Source: Certhia americana (lineage: Eukaryota > Chordata > Aves > Passeriformes > Certhiidae). From it: a stretch of 64,000 nt of DNA. The position numbers were made by a program, and so were the translations under genes. The stretch covers positions 69,450,170 to 69,514,169 of the forward strand of contig CM031857.1 of the NCBI GenBank assembly GCA_018697195.1, written 5' to 3'. Below, piece by piece: positions 25,557-37,866 of this stretch (position 1 is the stretch's first letter; every line of letters starts with the position of its first letter). The notes under the pieces are model-generated. The model was not told where the DNA came from. It ran no database searches and saw only the letters and a program-made list of their open reading frames with translations.

Positions 25557-27780
25557 GTTCACTCTTGCAGAAACAGGATCTCTATTCTAGTATTCCTCTT
25601 TTAAAATTACCAGACTTGAGTAGTCTTAAACCACTTTCAAATGCCTAGAATAATTACATTCTTTCTTCAGGTACACATTAGAGCCCATACTTACAAGCAC
25701 TGTCCATATTGGGAAGAGTCAATATTCTGGTGGGAATACAAGAAAAAAAGAGAACATTGATTGAGAAAACTCAAGCAAAGATATGCGTATGCTGTGTCAA
25801 TTATTCTTACAAGCTGAAAAAACATTCTGAGAGGCAGGCTTCCTTTTGTTGAAACTCTCATAGCTTCTCTTTCTGTCAAATTTGAGTTTCATTTAGTACC
25901 TAGACCTAGTAAAATACTGGTTTACATAGATATCCTCTTTTAATCTTCAGGAGGTGTTTTTCTTGATGCAATCCTGAACTGCTGCTGCATTTCATGGGCT
26001 CTTTCTCTGCAACCATTTCTTCTTGATCACCAGGTAACTCACAGTCCTCTCTGTGACTGTAAAGTTTAAGTCTGACCTTCATGAGAATTACTTGGTCAAA
26101 GAGATTTTATCTTTCAGGTACAGAATAAAAAGTAAATCAGGACATCCTATCTCCAGAGATAAGATCTGCCATTGATATGTGAATTTTTATCAGCAGCAGT
26201 CCAGTTCTGAATGTTGTCTATATTTCAGCAGGGTCAAGCTGATTTTTGGGAGAGTTGAAAGTAGGTCAGTGAAGCAGTAAGAATAATCAGAAGCTGAAAG
26301 GTGTCAACAGAACATGGCAGCACATATGGGGCACTGCAGAGGTGTCAGGGACTGTTATCACTTAGTAGAGGTCGAGGGGCTATTCTGAATAAACAGAGGA
26401 ATTGTTACTGTTAGTGGGAATAGCTGCCATTTTCATTGAGTCCAGCAAAATGCTGGAGAAAAAGATTTGTCCCAGGTCCTGAGAAAAGACTACTTAGGAA
26501 ATAAAAAGCCAAGAACTCAGTGCTATGTCTAGCTTCCTAGAAAACACCTTTTGTTATGCATGAAGTTTTTTTGGAGACAATTTTCCCAGATAAATGATTA
26601 AATGTGCCAAATGACACTACTTTCTGCAATGCGTTTGAATTTGCTACCTTTGACTTTGTCTCCACAATGTACATTGCATCTCCATTATGTACAATAAACA
26701 GATGACAGTTCAAGTCTGCTTATAAAATTCTGAAAATAATAGCTCAAAACAACTGCATTTCAAACATATCTGAGAAGAAAATGACAGAAGTTGCACTCCA
26801 CAGATGTTACTCCTGCCTTTAATGCACTGCTGCTCAGATGTAGAAGCGATGAGCACCATATAAAACCTTGCAGAGAAGGCAGTTAGGATATTCTCAAGTG
26901 GAGTGAAGTCCTATTCAGAAATGCAAAACAAAACCCATGCTCCATTTAACCTCCTGTAAAAACATAAGAATATGACTGAAGTGGAGCTTGAATGATATAC
27001 ATGAAAGTATTTTGGATCCCTGTAGCAGACTGAATTTTACCTATGGTGATCCAATGACAGGCCTAGCCTATTGTCATTCATAGTGTAGTGACTAATAATT
27101 TCTTCATAATAGTTCCACTTGTAAATTGAAGGGCCTCTCACTCACAAAGATTAATAGCAAGTCATAATCAGTCATGTATTTCCACATAAAGAATATATGG
27201 TTTAACTTGGCTATATTCTTTGTTGTATGGCTGTGAAGGAATATTTTATACAATAGTACTATGAAAGCTTGATATATTTTAATTTCTTGTGATGTTGGTC
27301 TTCATTGTTTTTTTGTTTTTTTGTTTTTTTACTCTGGGTACTACTGAAAATAATTATAAACAAAAACAAACAAACAAAGAAGACAGGGAAAACCTTGAAA
27401 ATAAAGCATCTATACTTCTGGTGCTTTTGACAACCTTGACAAATCACAATAAGAAAAGATATATTAAACTGTCATGCTGAAGTTTGCCCAAAGAATAAGG
27501 AAGAAAATTCAATGGGGAGTAAGACTGTTTCTTTTCTCTTTCACTTGTTTTCATAAAATCAAACAGAATACTGAGAACAACATACAAAAAAAGATATTCA
27601 AAAATACTTTCTCAATGATCTTTTATGTGTGACTATATCCTGCCCTGGATTTTTGGACCTATTTTTATGCTTTTGGTTCCAACTAACGAAACAGTCAGTA
27701 ACACAAATCAGGAAGCTTTAAAAGACTGATTAAACTTTCAATTATTTTGCTGTTTTCAGTAACATAATCTACTAAATAAC

Positions 27781-27860
27781 AGTAGATTAGTAGTAGTAAA
27801 TAACAGGAAATTATTAAAAAAGTAGAGTAGTAGTAGTAAATAACAGGAAATTGATTGATT
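27781..27860 (+). repeat. 40-bp tandem duplication
   Basis: The units at 27781-27820 and 27821-27860 share their first 32 bases with a single difference (seventh base, T versus G), then diverge. Each contains AGTAGTAGTAAATAACAGG. A shorter related ACTAAATAACAG piece lies just upstream, hinting at a further partial copy. Confidence 0.88.
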
Positions 27861-28790
27861 TATGAAAAAAAAAAGGAGAACAATGGAAATAGATATATAA
27901 TGAAGCTCTACTCAGCTATCATGGTTTTATTACAAACATTTTGAATATCTGTTTCTCATTTTAAGCATCAAAAGGGATCTTTTTGACTCTTTAGTCATAA
28001 TTAAAACTTATTAAAATAGTCTATTTAATTTTCAGAAGAATCATGTCATGAAGGCCAGTGTATATTTGAATCTGACCAAACATTGCACAAGATTGTTAGA
28101 GGTAAGCTGCCTATGACATGAATTGTTTCAGCAACAATTTTGGCCATGGCTATGGCCTTTCTTACTTTCTACTCTACCAAAATATAAAGAGCTGTTCTTC
28201 ATCTTTGCTTCAATTTTTTTTATGTATTTCCTTCTATTCCCATATTTTTAATTTATTTTTTAATCTATTTTTGTTATTCCTACTATTGAAAACAATAAAT
28301 TGGAAAGCAAGAGTGAGTAGTTAGACTGCAACTCTTATTAGTTGGATTTTAACATTTAGAGGGTATTTTGCACTCATTTTAGTTGCCTGTTCAGAAACAT
28401 ATACTGTGTGTTTAAATGCCCCTGGGTAACCTGCCTGTGCTTCAAAAATGTTGTACTGTTAAAAATGAGCACATAATGCCTGGTAGGCCCTACTTGGTAC
28501 CTGCAAGGTTTGTCTCAGATAATACCTGCCATCTTAAATAAAAATAGATGCCTGGGTGTAGACAATGAAAGCCCACCTCTAAATCCATATGAGCTTAACT
28601 TTCTAACAAAATGCTGGTGTAAGACAGTCTTCAACACCACAATAAAATTTAAAAAAACCTCAAAACCCCCCAAAAAACTAAACCAAAAACCTGCTCTGTG
28701 CACAGACTATGCAAAGAGACAGGAAAAATCCAGAGAGCAGTAAATCAGATATGGTCCATAACCACTTAAGCCCTCTACAGCTTTTGAAAT

Positions 28791-28831
28791 ATTTCAGCAG
28801 TGAATTATTACTGGTAATAATTTCAGCAGTG
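28791..28831. repeat. Hairpin flanked by 12-bp direct repeats
   Basis: ATTTCAGCAGTG occurs at 28791-28802 and 28820-28831. Between and overlapping them lies a perfect inverted repeat, AATTATTAC (28803-28811) and GTAATAATT (28814-28822) with loop TG. Confidence 0.85.
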
Positions 28832-30200
28832 GGTCAAAGGATGTCCACATTAATCATATCTTGGCTGTTGACAAGCTATACCATAATTTCAACATTGTTC
28901 TGCCTTTTCTGCTTGCAGTATTGTTTAATGTCCATAAATATAAAACCTCTCTTGATATGAAAAAAAATACTCCTCAAATCTCTTTTTTGTATTGTTATGC
29001 ACAAGCAATGAAAGTTAAAACTAAAAATGATAGTTAAAAGTAAGAAGCAACTGATAAATTTTGCTCACAAAATAGGTAGAACTTAAAGCAATTTATGATT
29101 ATTTCTGGAAGGTCATAAATTATGGCAGTCTCCTCACTAGCAATACCTTGCCACATGAAGCCAATAAAAATATATTCTGCTTTTTGTTTCTTTGTATTTT
29201 TCCATAAAACACTTTAGAAGAACACTTTAAAGAAACCCTCTAGTTTCTAGTTTCAAGTTCCAAAAAGTGAAAATGGACCTGAGATAGAGAAAAAAATGTT
29301 AGTGTTAGTAGTGTTGATTCCATAGAAATGTGTGAGATATATATAGATACAGATATACATATAGAGATTTTTTTTTCACCATTATATGAAGGCTAGAAAA
29401 TAGAAAAAACATAAGAAGCAAACTAATGTTTGTAGTTTCACAATCACTTTTCTCTGCATGAACTAAAGTCATCATACTGGACAGGCTCTGTTAGTCTCTT
29501 TAACCTGCAAATTTCTTGTATTCCACAAGAAGATGGAAACATTTTCTTTCCCAGGTTTTGCTCTAGCTAATCCTTAGTTCTTAAGATAATTTTCTCTCAG
29601 AATTTTAACAATAAAATCAAAACACATTTAAATGAGAGATGCATCAGGCTCTTCCTTCCTTGATTTCATGACATTGCACATAAGGAGTATTCTGTGAGGT
29701 TTATATTATTCATGGGAGAAAATATGAATAAAAAATATTCCAGTAATGCCAGTAAAGAGAAATATAAGAATCATGATGACAATAATGCAGGTTTTTAAGA
29801 AACGATCATGTTTGTTTCACTGTGAGGTACACAGAAATACTTTTCTATAAAAATAATTAATTTTGTGACAAATACAAGAGGTAGACTTGAAATACCATTA
29901 ACAAAAGAACGAAAAGTTGTAAGCAGTTCCTTTCTTTTAAATAGAAGAATAAAACTATTTCTAGCATCATTAAGGATGAAACCATTTTAAGCATATTTTT
30001 TGCAGTTATTCCAGATAAGCAGACACAATGGCAATGACTGATATGTATACTTTCACCTTAGTGTTAGTAGTTGCTTTCTTTCTTGCTTATATTCATTATA
30101 TTTTTCTTATTCCAGGTAGCTACTGAAACACTGGAGTGTCTGCATACTTATGACATACATCTGACATAGATTCAGTGTGCCGATGGGAGCCAAAAGTCTA

Positions 30201-30227
30201 TTTCTTATGTTTCTTATGTTTCTTATT
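30201..30227 (+). repeat. TTTCTTATG tandem repeat
   Basis: Three 9-bp units, the last ending in T instead of G. Confidence 0.85.
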
Positions 30228-30650
30228 AATTTATTAATTCTGTGAATATTTTGATGATGGTTTAAAAATAATTGTTTTAATCAAATTTGTTTCTTTAGGA
30301 CATATATCTGCTAATTCTTCTTAAATAATAGTTAGCTTCTTTGACTTAAAAGGTTTCAGCAGATTGCAAGAGCAGAGAGTCTCAATATCAGTGCTTTAGC
30401 AATTCTGGTGGCAACCACATTGTCAGCTGTGTGTAGTGCAATCATGAAATTGCAACAATTTTGAAATAAATAAAATACATTGAGAGATTTTTGTGTGAAA
30501 TAATAAATGGTAAAGATTTTGTGAGTTTGTGAGTTTCAGACTGCACTTTGGGTAAGGTGCATTGCTAGATAGCCTTGTTTAGCTGTCTCACACGTATTGC
30601 AAACCCCCAACATCTAGCAGTGCCAAGGGATCTGTCTGTGGAAACTCTCC

Positions 30651-30818
30651 TAGAATCATAGAATATCTAAGCTGGAAAAGACCCATCAGTATCATCAAGT
30701 CCAACTCCTGCCCCTGTGTAGGGCACTGCCAAGAATCACACCATGTGCCTGAGAGCATTGTCCAAACACTTCTTGGGCTCAGGCAGGCTTAGTGCTGTGG
30801 CCAGTTCCCTGGGGCGTG
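30651..30818 (-). mobile_element. CR1 LINE 3' untranslated tail, antisense
   Basis: The block begins TAGAATCATAGAATAT and AAGCTGGAAAAGACCC, followed by ATCAAGTCCAACTCCTG. AATCACACCATGTGCCTGAG, a CCAAACACTTCTTG motif and TTCCCTGGGG come next. It is the reverse complement of an avian CR1 3' end, including the ATTCTATGA terminal repeat. This is one of the best-preserved CR1 pieces here. The 5' truncation falls at about 30818. Orientation is minus because the terminal repeat lies at the low-coordinate end. Confidence 0.9.
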
Positions 30819-30819
30819 G

Positions 30820-33200
30820 TAACTCAGAAATTTATACCTTTGCTACTAAGTCTGCCCATTCATGACAGAATGAAAAACTTAACAAATCCCAAAAATTATC
30901 TATAATCTCTCTCTAGACCACTTATGGCTCACTTTAGCTCTTGGCCTATAATAAGAAAGGAGAAATTTGTTCCTTGTATTTTTCCCTTATAGAGTAATTC
31001 TCATTAAAAGGGCATGAGCTGAGCATTCATAATGAAAAAAAAAAAAAAAAAAAAAAAAAAAAGAAAAAAAAAGATCTTTTACTTTCCTGAAAACTGGTTA
31101 ATCAATAGTCACAGTTGCGTAACTGCTTGTTTTTGGAGTTTATCTACTTCCTGTAATTAATTTATTATTCATTTAAAATATCTTCTGGAATAGATATGAG
31201 AGATAATATAGAAATATAAAGCTGTAATTAGATTAGTCTCATTATTAATAAATATTTGGCTTAGATAATTATTACACTAGAAGTGGTTTTGCTTCTTCTA
31301 ATGATTAGAGAATTGGTGATATTTTTCTCTCCTTTCAAATTTTTTGCACTGAGAAAAAAAACCAAAACAAACAAAAAAAGAACTCTAGCTCAATTTTTTT
31401 CACTGAAGGTGTAAAAAAATAACCACAATCAAAACAAAACAAAATTACTTTTTACTAACCAAAACATCAAACTTCAGGGTCATATTTTCTCAGAATGTGA
31501 GAAATCACAGAGAACACAGGGTTAGGTTTTTAGAAACAATAATATTCTGATTAAATTATCATTTTCATTAAGGGACTTGCTTAGAAGAGCAACCAGACCG
31601 ACTTTTAATGCCCCCAATGTATCATAATAGAGCCTCTTCCCCTCTACCACAGGACTTCATAAGCTAACCTCTTCCATTAGAGAGTTTTTCTTTGTCACTC
31701 CCTAACAGAATGTTAACAGACTATAAATTATAAAAGATAGTTTATGATCTCCCACATAAATTACTATACAAAAGATTTATTACTTAACATAATTTCACTC
31801 TTTAAGCAGAGGACTGCTTTCAATGTGCAAAAAAAAAAAAAAACAAAACAAAACAATTAAAACATTTTGTTAGATCTGACCATAGCAGAATTTTTTTCAT
31901 ATGTGTGTCATAATAAAAAAACAGAAAAAATGGTAATCAAAATATTTTTGCAAGATAAAATGACCTAATACAGTAGAACTAGGTACTCAAACATATTTCC
32001 TTGTAAAATCTTTTAGTGATTTATACTGTTCAATGGATTAAAGAGATTCAATGTGTATGTAGCAGCATAACCCATATCTGAAGTACTAATATATTCTTTT
32101 TTAAAACTGCAAACTTTAAAAATTATAATGCATTATTGCAGTTTTGCATTTGAAAACATTTAGCTCTGACAATTTCACATTTAGCACAAAGTAAATTTAT
32201 AGTCAATACATATAAAGACAAGTCTTGCTTGTATTGCATAGAAATGCACACAGCAAGGATGAAAACAGAAAAAGAAAACAAGAAAACACCAAAAAACAAG
32301 ACCATGATAATTTGGAATGTTAATTTGATTCTAATGATCAAAAATACATATCTTTAAAAGGTCTACTGAAAACATTGTAGTGTCCTTATGTCTTGTGGAT
32401 GTTGAAGTTTTTGCTTCTTAGCAAAATTTTGATCCTCTCTGTATTATATTCATTTATATTCTGTTATATTTACTACCTACACTTGGTAACTCTTTCCTGT
32501 CCACTGAAATCCCTTCCCATCAAGTTAGGCCAAGTTCTCAATTTCATCATGTTTTCTCACTATTTTTTATGGATGTAGTTCTTCTCTAGTTATTATTTAT
32601 TAATTTAAGAAGTAGCCAAAGCAGAGTCCTGGTACAACTATAAAGTAATGTTCAAATATTAAGTTGTTAAAATATTTACTTTAAATCCAGGTACAGAACT
32701 ACTGAAATAATGTAACGGAAGCAGTGCGTAATCATTTTGCAACATGCTAAAAATGCTGATAGCATAATTATTACTCAAGAATGTACTGATATTTTAGAGA
32801 AAGTTAAGCATAGAGAGATATAGTGCAGAGTCAGAAATGAGCAAATGGCGATTAATGATATAGCCGTACAAATAGGAATACAGAAAAATGTGCAAGTAGT
32901 AAGATCTATCAAATCAGAGTGAAGGTTGTAGAAGAGCCAGGAGAGATGGCTGTTGGAAGCAGAACTGACAAGCTGCCTGTTGAAACTAAAATAAATCCTG
33001 CTCCCCATAAAAAACATCAAATATGTCAGGTCATATGAGATCACCCTTATACAGAGGAGAGAGATGAGGAACATAAACCATGCTGATGGTTAGGGACAAT
33101 CAGGAGTGAAAGAAGGGGACCGCTTGATTCCAACTTCCCTCCTCAAACTGCTCTGAAGTCTTTCCACCTCGACCTCAGCAACTTGAACTAAAGGCATTAA
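30820..33200. other. AT-rich non-coding sequence
   Basis: No gene is seen. It includes a long A tract (31035-31072, one G interruption), A/C-rich runs near 31350 and 31830, and short chance open frames. Confidence 0.55.
31035..31072 (+). repeat. Poly-A tract, 38 bases with one G
   Basis: An A run interrupted once by G at 31063. No retroposon body is recognisable upstream. Confidence 0.9.
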
Positions 33201-33665
33201 TGTTGACTGCACAGGATGAACACAAGAAATGCAGAAAAAGAAGGGTTAGTAAGTGTGAAGGTCCATGAACCCTGAGAGGCATTCCCTAAATTAAGGAGAC
33301 ATAAGAGGCTTCTCTCACAGGATCCCCTGTTCTGTTATGCCAATGTCCCCCTGCTCTGCTCCCTCAGTCAGCCCTGTTAATCCCCTCTCCACTGTATCCC
33401 TCAGTCACTTCTTCCCAATTTCCCCATTGGCTCACATACCCCAATCCCACATTTGTAGCCCGATGCCCCCTGATAATTGGTCTCTGATGCTCTCCCAGCC
33501 CCCAGCACCCATATACTTACACCTGAACCCTTCCCATGAGCCTTGTCTTTCACCTGGACGGTTTGTGCATGTGGCTGGAAAAAACATCTCTGTGGAACCC
33601 ATACAAAGGCCCTTCCTGCTTCTCTTTGCCTTCATCACATCAACATCTATCCTGGCTTTCAACAA
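33201..33665 (+). mobile_element. Solo LTR of an endogenous retrovirus
   Basis: The segment starts TGTTGA and ends TCAACA, a perfect 6-bp terminal inverted repeat of the TG...CA type. It is much richer in C and G than its flanks and has the layout of an avian retroviral LTR. A U3 part carries repeated CCAAT/ATTGG-type motifs (for example CCATTGG near 33424), a decayed TATA-like ATATAC lies at about 33511, and a decayed polyadenylation signal at about 33578-33586 sits just before CATCTCTGTGGAACCC. The flanks ATTAA (33196-33200) and ACTAA (33666-33670) match at four of five bases, consistent with a 5-bp target-site duplication. No internal retroviral sequence lies on either side, so it is a solo LTR. 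Its exact class (ERV1-like or ERVK-like) is not certain. Open frames crossing it are not genes. Confidence 0.78.
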
Positions 33666-33983
33666 CTAAGCAAGATGCAAGGATTCCCCTCATATTGCAA
33701 GTGGACAACTTCCCATTTAAGCACGTGAACATAAACTTTTGACTTTCTTATATGAGATATATTGCTCTATGACTCTCTCATTCAGCCTGGCAATAAATCA
33801 AGTTCTCATTACTTTAATGTGCTAAGATCACTTTTATTATTACTGTCTGTATAACTTACAGTTTAGCATCTGGTACAAGTTCCTCACATTGCAACAGAGA
33901 TTGAAGAAATGTGTTCAGGGGCACAGGACTCTATCATAGTGAACATGAAGTCACTGTTTTTTTGTAAAAGATAATAAAAAAGA

Positions 33984-34030
33984 TTTCTTTTCTTTTCTTT
34001 TCTTTTCTTTTCTTTTCTTTTCTTTTCTTT
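33984..34030 (+). repeat. (TTTTC)n microsatellite ending at the assembly gap
   Basis: About nine TTTTC units run directly into the gap, so the true length is unknown. Confidence 0.95.
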
Positions 34031-34430
34031 NNNNNNNNNNNNNNNNNNNNNNNNNNNNNNNNNNNNNNNNNNNNNNNNNNNNNNNNNNNNNNNNNNNNNN
34101 NNNNNNNNNNNNNNNNNNNNNNNNNNNNNNNNNNNNNNNNNNNNNNNNNNNNNNNNNNNNNNNNNNNNNNNNNNNNNNNNNNNNNNNNNNNNNNNNNNNN
34201 NNNNNNNNNNNNNNNNNNNNNNNNNNNNNNNNNNNNNNNNNNNNNNNNNNNNNNNNNNNNNNNNNNNNNNNNNNNNNNNNNNNNNNNNNNNNNNNNNNNN
34301 NNNNNNNNNNNNNNNNNNNNNNNNNNNNNNNNNNNNNNNNNNNNNNNNNNNNNNNNNNNNNNNNNNNNNNNNNNNNNNNNNNNNNNNNNNNNNNNNNNNN
34401 NNNNNNNNNNNNNNNNNNNNNNNNNNNNNN
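34031..34430. other. Assembly gap, 400 N
   Basis: Exactly 400 undetermined bases, flanked by (TTTTC)n on the left and (TTA)n on the right. The two different simple repeats suggest that sequence is truly missing rather than one repeat being collapsed. The open frame drawn across the gap on the minus strand is meaningless. Confidence 0.99.

Positions 34431-34477
<47 letters not shown>
34431..34477 (+). repeat. (TTA)n microsatellite at the right gap edge
   Basis: About 15 TTA units start directly at the gap edge and run into LTR-like sequence. Confidence 0.95.
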
Positions 34478-34484
34478 TGCCATT

Positions 34485-34646
34485 ATTGCTGCATTTTACT
34501 TTATTTTCAATTATTAAACTTGTCTCTTGTCAGCATGAAAATTTTACTTTTATTCTCCTTTCCATTCCCCCAGGGTGGGGAGGGAGAAAAGGAGGTTGAG
34601 TGAGTGGTAGCATGGAGCTTAATTTCCAGCTAGGCTTAAACCACAA
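34485..34646 (+). mobile_element. ERVL-type LTR, 3' part (R-U5)
   Basis: The order of blocks fits the 3' end of an avian ERVL-class LTR. It starts with TTTTACTTTATTTT, followed by a polyadenylation signal ATTAAA (34513-34518) and TTTTACTTTTATTCTC. A C-rich then G-rich stretch follows (CCATTCCCCCAGGGTGGGGA), then TGAGTGAGTGG and a GGCTTAAACCACAA end. The upstream half is not visible: it may lie in the assembly gap or have been lost. Identification rests on recognised block order only. Confidence 0.68.
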
Positions 34647-36950
34647 AGACTGGCAAATCCATGTCTCTATTTTAGAGACAAAGATTTGTGGGGATGGTAT
34701 CAAATTTTTTACTTCTGAGCCTTTGATTTATAGGAAACTGTCAAAATTCTTTGAAGATTTAGCTTTATGAGCTTAATGAGACAAACATAATATGGGACAG
34801 ATAATATCTCCATCTTAGTCTGAATGCTTCTTCTTATTAAGAATTATGAAAGATCTTTTTATAAAATAATTTTCTTTACTTCTCTAATCAGTTTCTAAGA
34901 AAATTTCTCTGAAAGTATACCTTCATCCTTTAACATTTTCTTATAAATGACATTTTTATAAAACAGCCATAAACCAGCAATGTTATAAAAATACACATTA
35001 TAAGACTGGGTAAAATATAGCAAGCAAAACCATTGTTCATAATGTTCATAATGCTTTTCTTTTTCTTTTCTTTTTTTTTCTTTTCTTTTCTTTATTTTTT
35101 TTTAATTATGACAGAAATTATAGTAAAATTGTTTGGTGATTAATAAAACACTCCCTAAAGTCTTTGTTAAAATGAGAAGTGAAAGTAATTAAGGATGATG
35201 TCCTCTGAAGACAGCACTGACAGCAAAAAATCCATTAAAAGAATATAAAAGGACTAACAACTAGTTCATTTCTTTTCATGTTTTTGGAGGCTATGAAGAA
35301 AGTTGAAAGTATTGATTTACCATTAAGTGAAATTATGCCTGATTTTTTTTTAACCTTGTAATTATTTTTTTCAGTAAACTGTAGATGAATCTCTAGATAT
35401 GATTTGAATAAAGTTTCCTCTATTGCTCACTGTTAAACTTCTCTATAATCTTTTGATCAATTAAGATATTCTAAATTCCCCAGTATAGCCACACAGTGTT
35501 GGAATATTTTAGCTTTTATGCAAACAGAAGTCATCCTTAGTAGTTGAAATTCATATTGGTAGTTCAAAACAAATCGTGTTTTTAATGCAAATTTCTGACA
35601 TTTTGTATGAAGTCATGGGGTTTTTTCAGTCAGAATATGTCACATTGTGTCATGCCACAAACTGTCTTGAATGGTACTACTGTAACAGGCCATGACAAAC
35701 CAATGAAACATGCATAAAGAAATGAAGTATTTTTAAGACTATTTTGCAATCACTGGAATCACAAGTATCCAGTTTGAATATTACACTTCAAACAGATGAG
35801 TGTAATTTTAGCTGCATTTGTGCCTAACTATCAAGTTAAATCTCCTTTATACAGAAATATCCTTCATGTCTGTGTAGGTATAGGTATATAAATACGCATG
35901 TATGTATATAAGTTTTGCTCTGTGTATCTTGTTATATGTACCATTTTGTAGTGAATCTAAGTGTAGTAGCAAGGTGTCCCCACTCTGTCACTGCATCAGT
36001 GTTAAAAAAACACAGCTAATGAATTAATTCTAATGGGTAGATTTCTGTCCATAGCAGACCTTCTATGTGATGGTGTATCTAATCCCATGCTTGGAGCACT
36101 GTCCTGTGGTCTTCAAACACCTTTATTTCTTTTTAGGGAAAAGGACAAAAGGACTTATTTAAAAGCTTCCTTTCAGCTACAAGTGACAGTTACTATACTG
36201 TTCTACCCTAAAGGGAATATTTTAAAGAGAATGAGTGTCACCTTCATGATAACTGGTCTAAAAAGAGTGGTCAGGAGTTCTGATCAGCCTGTAACTAGTG
36301 TTTTGATGGTGTTCAGCAGAACTGACATAAGAAAAAAAAATTTTAAACATTAGTTTTCATGGGAATACAAGGAAATATTGCTTCCAAAAAATTAATAAAG
36401 ACTATGAAAGACTTAAAAAAAATTAGATTCTCTTGAGAGTATACATCACAGGTGGGAGTTTTTTGATCTGCATGTTCTCAAGTGTCACAATTTCAAACCC
36501 TAACAAGAAGAAAACATTTTTTATAACATTGTCAGAAACCAGCATGTTCAGCCAGTCCAAGTCAATTAATTCTTTCCCAGACAAATCTGCCTTAGAAGGA
36601 ACTACCTGAAAACCTTGGAGACATGGGAAGCTGTATCTGTACACCTCAGGGTCCCTGATTGCCTTTGACTTTCATATATTTAGTATAATAGACATATTCA
36701 GTGGAATCCCATCATTATTTTTAATTAATTACCTTATAATTTATTTATCAAACTCAAATCTGCCATCATCTTGGCTCTTTTTAATTGATTATAAAGACTC
36801 TTTTCATAGAAAAGAATGGAATTTCTAAATATTAGGCACTAACAATTATACAAATTATAGTAAATATTGTATGGATTGAGTGCACCTGCATCAAACTGAT
36901 GGATGTCACCCAGTTTAGTGCTGTGAATGTGACTCTAAATAATAAGGGAA
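34647..36950. other. AT-rich non-coding sequence
   Basis: No gene or classified repeat is seen. A T/C-rich low-complexity run lies at 35055-35103. A 106-codon open frame at 36033-36353 shows no recognisable domain and has AT-rich codons. Confidence 0.5.
35055..35103 (+). repeat. T/C-rich tract
   Basis: Interrupted TTTTC-type repeat, similar in unit to the tract at 33984-34030. Confidence 0.85.
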
Positions 36951-37102
36951 GTGAGGCAATAGAACAGGTTGCCCAGAGCAGTGGTGCATGCCCCATTACT
37001 TAAAGTATTCCAGGCCAAGCTGGACAGGGGCCTGATCAACTTGGTCTAGTGCCCCTGCCTATGGCAGAGAGGGTTAGAACTACATGATCTCTAAGATCTT
37101 CT
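36951..37102 (+). mobile_element. CR1 LINE 3' untranslated fragment
   Basis: Blocks in plus-strand CR1 order: GTGAGGCA, GAACAGGTTGCCCAGAG, GATGCCCCA-like, CCAGGCCAAGCTGGACAGGG, TTGGTCTAGTG, CCCCTGCC and GAACTACATGATCT. The fragment stops short of the terminal ATTCTATG repeat. Confidence 0.85.
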
Positions 37103-37682
37103 TGTTTACTTTTGTTCTCTTTTCAAGTTATACTCCATATATAATACATACATGAGATCAGAAATTAATTATGGCTCTAGATTTAAATCTATAATTTTTG
37201 TGTTGACATGTATTTAGTGATCTAATAGTTCTTGATCATGCAGCTAGATCTCTAGAAATCTTGACTTTAGCTGGTAAAGAACAGCATTTAGTCAAAAAAA
37301 TATAGATAACTGATAACATTGTACTATCATTAAGCAAATACATTCTTGGAGATAAACACTTGACAAATGTAATTCACACCATCTAGGGAATCAAGCACAT
37401 ACTTATTCTTGAGTCAGAAGTTATCTGCATAAAAATTGCGATTTTCATCAGACCAGCATCATGCGCTTTCCTTCAGTGCCTATAAGAAGGCCTCTGGGAC
37501 TTACTAACCTTTATGAGAAGAGTCTTTTATTACCTGTTCTAGAGGGCTTTTCTAAGCTTCCTGTAAAATGTAATAGAGGATAGAAGTGCTATAAAATTCT
37601 ACAGGAGAAGTGTCATCTAATAGGAGAATGACAATTCTCATTCAGTTCCCTAGATACAACTTCTACAGTATTCCGTCACTAT

Positions 37683-37866
37683 ATCACAGAATCACAGGAT
37701 CAATTAGGTTATAAAAGACCTCTGAAATCACTGAGTTCTACCCATGACCAAACACCTCCTTGTGGCACTAAATGTCACATCCACTCTTTCCTTAAACTCC
37801 TCCAGGGACAGTGACTCCACCCCCTCCCTCAGCAGTCCATTCCACTATGAATTGTAATGTCCAACT
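37683..37866 (-). mobile_element. CR1 LINE 3' fragment, antisense
   Basis: The plus strand begins ATCACAGAATCACAGG and AGACCTCTGAAATCA. CACCTCCTTGTGGCACTAAA, a CTTAAACTCCTCCAGGGA block, GTGACTCCACC and CAGTCCATTCCA follow. This is the reverse complement of CR1 3' sequence. It lies 580 bp from the plus-strand CR1 piece at 36951 and has the opposite orientation. Confidence 0.88.

Larger units (their letters stand above)
18991..30649. other. Long AT-rich stretch without recognised repeats or genes
   Basis: Nearly 12 kb with no LINE, LTR or exon that I can recognise. It holds several short inverted repeats (21786-21807, 25529-25556, 28803-28822), a 40-bp tandem duplication (27781-27860), T/G or A/C tracts near 22990, 27305 and 28655, and a GC-richer patch at about 23640-24060. 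Stretches of moderately complex sequence, such as 24290-24700, could be conserved non-coding elements, but this cannot be judged from a single sequence. Confidence 0.5.

Noticed and set aside
33337..33742. Four open frames, up to 110 codons, as a possible gene
   Set aside because: They lie wholly or largely within the solo LTR and overlap on both strands.
33884..34483. Long open frame on the minus strand across the gap
   Set aside because: It runs through 400 N and two microsatellites, so the translation is an artefact.
36033..36353. 106-codon plus-strand open frame
   Set aside because: No recognisable domain, no splice or promoter context, and within chance expectation for 64 kb.
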